Source: an uncultured Eubacterium sp.
GTDB lineage: Bacteria; Bacillota; Clostridia; Lachnospirales; Lachnospiraceae
Assembly: GCA_947384955.1 (NCBI GenBank)
Contig: CANDJC010000034.1
Location: 1-38,826, forward strand
Length of the DNA stretch: 38,826 nt
Direction of reading: 5' to 3'
This document shows, one piece after another, positions 33,269 to 38,826 of this stretch (position 1 is the stretch's first letter; each line of letters starts with the position of its first letter). The position numbers were made by a program, and so were the translations under genes. The notes under the pieces are model-generated. The model was not told the DNA's origin and did not search any database. It saw only the letters and a program-made list of their open reading frames with translations.

Positions 33269-34387
33269 ATGAGAAAAATATTTGTGAATGAGCCCGTATT
33301 AGATGGAAATGAAAAAAAATATCTGAATGAATGCATCGACAGCGGATGGATTTCTCATGAGGGTCCTTTTATTGAAAGATTTGAAAAGGAAATGGCTTTC
33401 TTTACGGGCAGAAAGTATGCGGTTTCTGTTTCCAGCGGTTCTGCAGCTCTTGAAACAGCTGTGACTGCACTACAGCTGGAAAAAGGGGATGAGGTGATTA
33501 TGCCTGCTTTTACGATTATTTCCTGTATTGCGCCGCTGATTCGAAGGGGAATAAAGCCGGTTTTAATTGATTCCTGTCTGGATACATGGAATATGAGAAC
33601 GCAGGATATCGAACAGAAGATAACAAAAAATACGAAAGCTATTATGGCCGTACATATCTACGGGCTTCCGGTGGATATGAATCCGGTATTAAGTATCGCA
33701 GAAAAATATGGGCTGTTTGTGATTGAAGATGCAGCTGAGATGCATGGTCAGAATTATAGGGGAAAACCATGCGGCAGTTTTGGAGATATCAGTATTTTTA
33801 GTTTTTATCCGAATAAACACATTACTTCCGGTGAAGGAGGAATGGTTCTGACAGATAACAGGCAGCTGGCTGAAAGAAGCCGCGGCGCAGCAAATTTGTT
33901 TTTTGGGAAAAGAAGATATGTACATGAAGAACTGGGATATAATTTCAGAATGTGTAATCTGCAGGCAGCAGTTGCCTGTGCGCAGTTAGAGAGGATAGAG
34001 CACATTATAAAAAAGAAACGTGAAATGGGAAGGCTGTATCATGAGCTGCTAATACACGAGAACCGGCTTCAGCTTCCAAAAGAACATACTGAATATGCAG
34101 ATAACATTTACTGGGTATACGGGGTTATGCTGAAAGATGATGTAAGCTGTGATTCAGATGCTGTTATGAAGAAACTGGCTGAAAAAGGGGTTTCGACAAG
34201 GCCATTTTTCTGGTGTATGCATGAACAGCCAGTATTAAGAAAAATGGGGCTTTTTGAAAATGAGTCGTATCCAAATGCTGAAAAAATGGCGCGAAGAGGA
34301 TTTTATCTGCCAAGCGGACTGAATCTGACAGAAGATGACCAGAGGTATGTTGTGCAAAAGCTGTGTGAGGTATTCGATGAGGTCTGA
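33269..34387 (+). CDS. DegT/DnrJ/EryC1 family PLP-dependent sugar aminotransferase
   Basis: This 372-residue enzyme makes an amino sugar from a keto nucleotide sugar. The PLP lysine is K183 in SFYPNKHITSGEGG, and D154 in VIEDAAE holds the pyridine ring. The start FVNEPVLDGNEKKYLNECIDSGWIS and the VSSGSAALE block are typical of PglE/perosamine synthase-like enzymes. GAGGA precedes the ATG. With the epimerase and dehydratase-like genes it suggests an amino-deoxy sugar in the polymer. Its 3' end overlaps the next gene. Confidence 0.93.
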   Translation: MRKIFVNEPVLDGNEKKYLNECIDSGWISHEGPFIERFEKEMAFFTGRKYAVSVSSGSAALETAVTALQLEKGDEVIMPAFTIISCIAPLIRRGIKPVLIDSCLDTWNMRTQDIEQKITKNTKAIMAVHIYGLPVDMNPVLSIAEKYGLFVIEDAAEMHGQNYRGKPCGSFGDISIFSFYPNKHITSGEGGMVLTDNRQLAERSRGAANLFFGKRRYVHEELGYNFRMCNLQAAVACAQLERIEHIIKKKREMGRLYHELLIHENRLQLPKEHTEYADNIYWVYGVMLKDDVSCDSDAVMKKLAEKGVSTRPFFWCMHEQPVLRKMGLFENESYPNAEKMARRGFYLPSGLNLTEDDQRYVVQKLCEVFDEV

Positions 34388-35393
34388 TTTGATGAAAAAG
34401 CAGAAGCAGGAATTGAAATTATTATACGGGCAGTTACGGGAAGATATACATAATAAAAGTCTGATGACAAGAATCAGAAAACAAAAAGGCATTCATGTAA
34501 AAAGAAGCAGTGATGCATATTATATTATAAAAAGAGAGGATCCTCATGCGGGTATTTTCAGCTATATTTTAACGTTTTTGTCTCATCTTAAATATGCAGA
34601 AGAAAAGGGATATATTCCTTTTATTGATATGATGAATTTTAAAAATGCATATCTTTATCCAGATGAAATCGGGAAGAAAAATGCCTGGGAATTTTATTTT
34701 GAACAGCCTGTTTTGGAAGTAACTTTAGAACAGGCTTATGGGAGCAGCCAGGCGATGCTGTCAAAAGGCGAATTTAAGTCAGGTTATAAACCGAGCGAGG
34801 AATTTTTAGAAAATAAATGGGCTGTGGACAGCAGAGAATGGCAGAGGTTATTTCATAAATATATCCGATTAAAGCCGGATGTAAAAGAACGGATGGAAAA
34901 CAGGTATAAAGAAGAATTCGCTTTTATTCACCGGGGGGGGGCAGAATGCCTGGGAGTTCTTTGCAGAGGAACGGATTATTTTCATTTTACAGAATCGCAA
35001 AGTGTGAAATTTGACCGGCTTGAGATAGTCATTAACCGGATTCAAAAGCTGAGAAAAGCGTATGGGATTGACATGATTTTTTTAGCTACAGAAGATGAAC
35101 GGATTTTGGAATTGTTTATACATACGTTTCGAGATTCTTTAATTTATAATCGCAGAGAAAACAGACTGTCGGGACAGGAAAAGGTGCTTAATAGTGTGGC
35201 ATGGCAAAATAATTTTGTGAATCTGCAAGAGAAGGGATTTGATTATATACTAAATTTATATGTGCTGTCAAAATGCAGCTGCTTTATTGGCGCGCGTACA
35301 AGTGCATCTGTTTTTTTGCCGCTTACAGCTAATTTTAAATACAGTTTTTATTATGATTTGAAAACAATTGAACAGGAACGATTTGATTTATAG
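34377..35393 (+). CDS. Fucosyltransferase-like glycosyltransferase (O-FucT/GT23-like), phase-variable candidate
   Basis: A start at 34377 (GAGG upstream) or 34392 is likely; both overlap or touch the previous gene, which suggests coupling. The 338-residue reading has LGVLCRGTDYFHF, resembling the R-G-T-D-Y block of NodZ/FUT8-type alpha-fucosyltransferases, then IFLATEDERILE and the end block SKCSCFIGARTSASV. No membrane segment is present. It likely adds a side sugar, possibly fucose. A run of nine G (34933-34941) lies inside codons 186-189 of the 34377 reading; loss or gain of one G gives a frame with an early stop. Confidence 0.68.
   Translation: MRSDLMKKQKQELKLLYGQLREDIHNKSLMTRIRKQKGIHVKRSSDAYYIIKREDPHAGIFSYILTFLSHLKYAEEKGYIPFIDMMNFKNAYLYPDEIGKKNAWEFYFEQPVLEVTLEQAYGSSQAMLSKGEFKSGYKPSEEFLENKWAVDSREWQRLFHKYIRLKPDVKERMENRYKEEFAFIHRGGAECLGVLCRGTDYFHFTESQSVKFDRLEIVINRIQKLRKAYGIDMIFLATEDERILELFIHTFRDSLIYNRRENRLSGQEKVLNSVAWQNNFVNLQEKGFDYILNLYVLSKCSCFIGARTSASVFLPLTANFKYSFYYDLKTIEQERFDL
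34933..34941 (+). repeat. G9 tract inside the fucosyltransferase-like gene
   Basis: Nine consecutive G, read as CGG-GGG-GGG-GCA. A minus-one slip meets TGA about 24 codons later; a plus-one slip also reaches a stop soon after. The gene is in frame in this assembly. Confidence 0.9.
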
Positions 35394-35415
35394 GCTTTCA
35401 TGTCAGGAGAAAGAA

Positions 35416-36345
35416 ATGAAGGAAAAGATACGGCCGGTATTCAGTGTTTTATTACCGGTATACAACAGGGAAAAGCTCATTGCCAGAGCGATAGACAGTA
35501 TTCTTGCACAGACTCTGTCTGATTTCCAGCTGATTATTATAGATGACGGGTCAACGGATTGTACGCGGAAAATTATACAAGGTTATGAAGATGACAGAAT
35601 AGAGTATTATTATAAAGAAAATGGAGGGCAGAACAGTGCTTTAAATCTTGGATTGAAAAAGGCACAAGGAGAATATATTGCATTTTGCGACAGTGATGAT
35701 AAGTGGCTTCCGGATAAACTGGAAAAATGTTTTTGCCTGTATCAGACTGATGAGGAAATAGCAGTTGTTTATCACTGGACAGGCGTAGAAGACAGCAAAG
35801 GAAATATCAGGCTTGCCCGTAAAGATACTGTAGAAGGCTGGTGTCAAAAACAAGTGCTTGAGCAGGGATATCTTACTTCACCGACATTTTTAACATGCAA
35901 ATCTGCCTGTTTTAGAAAAATAGGAGAATTCGATACAAAGATTGTAAACTGCCAGGATGATGATTTATGTTTTAATCTGGTAAAATATTATAAGGTCGGA
36001 CTGGTGAAAAAGATTTTAGGAGTTTATTATTTTGACGCAGACAATCGCAAAGGAAATAACATACGCACAGGTGCAGACAGTTATCTGGCTTTATGGAAAA
36101 AACATGCTGCGGAAGCGCTGGAGGTGTGCGGCAGTATGCTCCTGGCTGAAAAGTATTATATAGCAGCTGAAAAATACGCTGGAATAAAAGATTATTCTGC
36201 AATGAAAAAGACATTAAAGAAGTCTGCGGAATTATCCCGATGTTCTTTGATTAAGCGCATAAAACTGTATATGTTATATATAAAAGCTGTTTTTTCACAG
36301 TATAAAGGGAAAGGACGGTTGAAAAGTGAACGGGGAAAGTCATAA
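35416..36345 (+). CDS. Glycosyltransferase family 2 (GT-A)
   Basis: The ATG at 35416 has AGGAGA just upstream and gives 309 residues; a longer reading begins at 35368 inside the previous gene. FSVLLPVYNREKLIARAIDSI, IIIDDGSTD and IAFCDSDDKW with the metal-binding aspartates define family 2. The C-terminal quarter is helical and basic. The stop overlaps the next start by 20 bases, showing translational coupling to the acyltransferase. Confidence 0.92.
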   Translation: MKEKIRPVFSVLLPVYNREKLIARAIDSILAQTLSDFQLIIIDDGSTDCTRKIIQGYEDDRIEYYYKENGGQNSALNLGLKKAQGEYIAFCDSDDKWLPDKLEKCFCLYQTDEEIAVVYHWTGVEDSKGNIRLARKDTVEGWCQKQVLEQGYLTSPTFLTCKSACFRKIGEFDTKIVNCQDDDLCFNLVKYYKVGLVKKILGVYYFDADNRKGNNIRTGADSYLALWKKHAAEALEVCGSMLLAEKYYIAAEKYAGIKDYSAMKKTLKKSAELSRCSLIKRIKLYMLYIKAVFSQYKGKGRLKSERGKS

Positions 36346-37360
36346 AACAGAGCAGGAGAATACGATTGATATTCTAAAACTGTTTTTTTCGCTGTGCGTG
36401 ACTGCAATTCATACAGCGCTGCTCCAGTCCTTTTCTGTCCAGGTAAACTGGTATATTACGCATCTTGTTTTCAGACTAGCCGTGCCTTTTTATTTTTGTG
36501 TAAGCGGTTATTTTCTGGGACTAAAAAGTAAAAATATCCGACAGGCTGACAGCGTGTTTGTGAGTTATAGAAAACGGCTGTATTGTCCATTTTTGGCATG
36601 GGGGGGGGCAGGACTCATTTTTTATGGAATCTGGCTGTATAAAGATGGGGCTTCAGCTGCAGAAATTATTTTCAAAATGATGCAGTCGGCTGTATTTTAT
36701 CCGCGCGGCGCAATGTGGTTTGCTGCGGCCTGCATTACAGCCTCTTTTATTTTACAGAAAATTGTTGAGAAGAATCTCCGTATTCTGCCAGTTACACTCA
36801 CTGCACTTTGTTTATATTTGTTTGCACTTTTGGGGAATACATATTTTTTTCTTATTCAGGATTTCTTTTTTGGTAAATTGATAAAAATTTATTTATATTT
36901 CTGTATAAGTGCCAGAAACGGAGTTTTTTTGTTTCTGTTTTTTTGGTCAGGTTATTTGCTCAGCGTTACCAAAATAAAGGATTATGTTCTGAATCATTCT
37001 GGCATTGGAATTGTGGCAGTTATATTAAGTTATATTGGTTTAATTGCAGAGACAGTTTTTTGTTACGGAAAAAATGTGGCTGATGACAGTTCCTTATTCT
37101 TTTCATTTATAATACTGATTCCAATGATGACAGCTCTTAGTTTAAAGTTCCGCTGTTCGATGAAGTTACCATATAGAAAATTCAGAACAGCCAGTACCGT
37201 GTTCTTTTTCTCTCATTCATTTGTATATATGGCTTTGGAGATATTTGTTCTGCCAAAGAGCGGCGGTATATCTGAGTTTTTGATAACGGCTGCAGTCTGT
37301 GTATTCATCTGGTTTATTTATGAACGGATGAACCTAAAAGTTCTAAGGGCTGTCTTTTGA
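36326..37360 (+). CDS. Membrane acyltransferase family 3, phase-variable candidate
   Basis: This 344-residue protein starts at GTG (36326), inside the end of the previous gene. About ten hydrophobic segments are present. The start ENTIDILKLFFSLCVTAIHTAL, with His in the first membrane segment, and FRLAVPFYFCVSGYFL are typical of OafA/WcjG-type acyltransferases, which add O-acetyl or related groups to surface sugars. Nine G at 36600-36608 lie in codons 92-95 (Trp-Gly-Gly-Ala). A one-base loss gives a 117-residue product, a one-base gain a 105-residue product. Confidence 0.88.
   Translation: MNGESHKTEQENTIDILKLFFSLCVTAIHTALLQSFSVQVNWYITHLVFRLAVPFYFCVSGYFLGLKSKNIRQADSVFVSYRKRLYCPFLAWGGAGLIFYGIWLYKDGASAAEIIFKMMQSAVFYPRGAMWFAAACITASFILQKIVEKNLRILPVTLTALCLYLFALLGNTYFFLIQDFFFGKLIKIYLYFCISARNGVFLFLFFWSGYLLSVTKIKDYVLNHSGIGIVAVILSYIGLIAETVFCYGKNVADDSSLFFSFIILIPMMTALSLKFRCSMKLPYRKFRTASTVFFFSHSFVYMALEIFVLPKSGGISEFLITAAVCVFIWFIYERMNLKVLRAVF
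36600..36608 (+). repeat. G9 tract inside the acyltransferase gene
   Basis: Nine consecutive G, read TGG-GGG-GGG-GCA. Loss of one G meets TGA after 117 codons; gain of one G meets TAA after 105 codons. It is in frame here. Confidence 0.9.
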
Positions 37361-37375
37361 AGAAAGGAAAACATA

Positions 37376-38137
37376 ATGGATATATTTCAGGACTATGCTT
37401 ATTATTATCAGGCATTATATAAAGATAAAGATTACAGAGGAGAAGCCGTAAAAATAGACGGGCTCTTAAAACATTATTCAGATACAAAAATAAAAACGAT
37501 ATTGAATGCCGGATGCGGGGGGGGGTATCATGATACTGAGTTTTCCAGAATGGGATATCGTGTTACAGGTGTTGACCAGAGTTTTGGGATGATAGAGACA
37601 GCAGCTGCAAATGCTAAGAAAAACGGGGTTTCTATTAAGTATCTGCAAGGCGATATCCGAAGCTTTAATCCGCAAGAGAAATACGATGCCGTAATTTCTC
37701 TTTTTCACGTAATGAGTTATCAAAACACGAATCAGGATTTACTGGATGCTTTTTCTTCATGCCGCAGTGCGGTAAAGGAAGGAGCTGTTTTTTTATTTGA
37801 TGCGTGGTATGGCCCTGGAGTCTTGCGGGATATTCCGGCTGTCCGGGTAAAAAAGGCGGAGGCTGGCAATAAGAGTATCATTCGAATAGCTTCACCACGG
37901 ATGCATGATAAAGATAATCTGGTAGATGTTTCTTATGAAATTCTGGTTATTGATAATGAGAGCAGGTCTGTACAGAAAATAGAGGAGATTCATAAAATGA
38001 GATATTTATTTAAACCGGAAATAGAACTCATTTTAAATCAAAGCGGATTTCGGCTTATCGATATTTTAGACTGTAATACTTTGGGAGATACAGATTATTC
38101 TTCGTGGACATGTTATTTTATTGCGAAGGCAGAATAA
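37376..38137 (+). CDS. SAM-dependent class I methyltransferase, phase-variable candidate
   Basis: In this 253-residue enzyme, motif I is I-L-N-A-G-C-G-G-G-Y near residues 42-51, then VTGVDQSFGMIETA, YLQGDIRSF and DAVISLFHVMSYQ, a standard Rossmann methyltransferase. It would add a methyl group to the polysaccharide. The SAM loop itself is encoded by the nine G (37517-37525), codons 48-50, so the slippery run is part of the active site. Loss of one G gives 71 residues, gain of one gives 52. A ribosome site GAAAGGA precedes the ATG. Confidence 0.9.
   Translation: MDIFQDYAYYYQALYKDKDYRGEAVKIDGLLKHYSDTKIKTILNAGCGGGYHDTEFSRMGYRVTGVDQSFGMIETAAANAKKNGVSIKYLQGDIRSFNPQEKYDAVISLFHVMSYQNTNQDLLDAFSSCRSAVKEGAVFLFDAWYGPGVLRDIPAVRVKKAEAGNKSIIRIASPRMHDKDNLVDVSYEILVIDNESRSVQKIEEIHKMRYLFKPEIELILNQSGFRLIDILDCNTLGDTDYSSWTCYFIAKAE
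37517..37525 (+). repeat. G9 tract inside the methyltransferase gene
   Basis: Nine consecutive G encode three Gly codons of the SAM-binding loop. Loss of one G gives a stop after codon 71; gain of one gives a stop after codon 52. It is in frame here. Confidence 0.9.
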
Positions 38138-38150
38138 TTCTATAAAAGGA

Positions 38151-38826
38151 ATGAATAAGCATATTATAAAGATTACAGAAAATAGAACGAAACTTAATTA
38201 TCTGGATATATTGTTAATCGTAACAATTCTGCTTCAGGATGCCGGCAGCTTTGGACTTCCATTGAATTTATATCAGATTACAATTCTTGCAGCATTCGGG
38301 GTGATAGCTGCAGATCATTTTTCTGGTTTTAAGAAAGCAGTGATGTCAGACAGATTTCTCGTGCTTTTGTTATATATCTTCATCATAACGATTGGTATGG
38401 GAGCCGGTTATGTATCTTTAAAATATTACATTTTTATTGTTATTGAGTCTGCAGTTATATATGGCTGGCTGAGAAGAATGAATGATTATGAAAAACTTTA
38501 TCGGATTCTTTATAGAATTGCACTGGTAATGGCAGTAATTGGTATTATTCAGGAAGCTGGATATATAGCTGGCATTCCATATTTATATAATCATGCTTAT
38601 TATGGCTTTCAGAATATACTATCTATCAGACATGGAATCCTGGCAGTTACTTCATTATGTTCAGAACCCAGCCACTGTGCGGGATTTGTGGCTTTTGGAC
38701 TATGGATAGGACTAATTAAAAAAGACAGAAATTATACTTCGTTTTTTAGAACGTCATTCATAACTGTATGTGCGGTGCTGACACAGTCTCTTGTTGTGTA
38801 TGTAACAGGGGCTGCCGTATTTGCTG
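38151..38826 (+). CDS. O-antigen/EPS polymerase-like membrane protein (Wzy-like), partial
   Basis: The frame from the ATG at 38151 (AAAGGA upstream) is open to the window edge, giving at least 225 residues, so the gene is cut at its 3' end. Several hydrophobic segments alternate with short loops, and SLCSEPSHCAGFVAFG fits the S-E-P-S-H motif seen in many Gram-positive polysaccharide polymerases. It would join repeat units outside the membrane. The assignment rests on membrane topology, that motif and the locus context. Confidence 0.75.
   Translation, partial: MNKHIIKITENRTKLNYLDILLIVTILLQDAGSFGLPLNLYQITILAAFGVIAADHFSGFKKAVMSDRFLVLLLYIFIITIGMGAGYVSLKYYIFIVIESAVIYGWLRRMNDYEKLYRILYRIALVMAVIGIIQEAGYIAGIPYLYNHAYYGFQNILSIRHGILAVTSLCSEPSHCAGFVAFGLWIGLIKKDRNYTSFFRTSFITVCAVLTQSLVVYVTGAAVFA

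Overview
The window looks like chromosomal DNA from a gut-type Firmicute, most likely a Lachnospiraceae/Clostridia member. The grounds are a lipoprotein-type sugar ABC transporter, xylan-side-chain enzymes, strong AGGAGG ribosome sites, Gram-positive signal peptidases and an AT-leaning EPS/capsule locus. This placement is inference; the window has no rRNA or marker gene.

Layout. (1) 1-590: tail of a small operon with a JAMM-like protein fragment and a short helical protein, closed by a terminator. (2) 590-11470, + strand: a xylan/glucuronoxylan utilisation operon with two CUT1-type permeases, a solute-binding lipoprotein, a GH115 alpha-glucuronidase, a sorbitol/xylitol-type dehydrogenase and a GH3 beta-xylosidase-like enzyme. 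Short tandem duplications sit in the two gaps around the dehydrogenase. The operon ends in a hairpin shared with the convergent genes. (3) 11493-13901, - strand: an AAA ATPase overlapping a DUF4435/TOPRIM gene, which matches the AriA-AriB architecture of the PARIS anti-phage system, followed by a small unknown gene. (4) 13963-18990, - strand: an OmpR-type response regulator, a histidine kinase, a BcrA-like ATPase and an ABC-2 permease (antimicrobial-peptide sensing/export type). The regulator and kinase are split by a 1.5 kb non-coding insertion bounded by ~302 bp inverted repeats and filled with hairpin repeats. (5) 19056-20674, + strand: two tandem type I signal peptidases and a tRNA-Leu(UAG) with its own promoter and terminator. 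(6) 20732-22058: a doubly truncated DUF4143-type ATPase pseudogene beside an AT-rich MITE-like element. (7) 22096-38826, + strand: a surface polysaccharide locus with an XRE regulator, a Wzz-like co-polymerase, at least six glycosyltransferases, a sugar epimerase, a WecC-type UDP-sugar dehydrogenase, a cupin, a DegT aminotransferase, a fucosyltransferase-like enzyme, a membrane acyltransferase, a methyltransferase, and the start of a Wzy-like polymerase that runs off the edge.

The strongest unexpected signals are these. Three separate runs of exactly nine G lie inside three decorating-enzyme genes of the polysaccharide locus; each is placed so that a one-base slip in either direction meets an early stop, which is the signature of phase variation. 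There is a PARIS-like defence pair. A large inverted-repeat, hairpin-array element without coding capacity sits inside a two-component operon.
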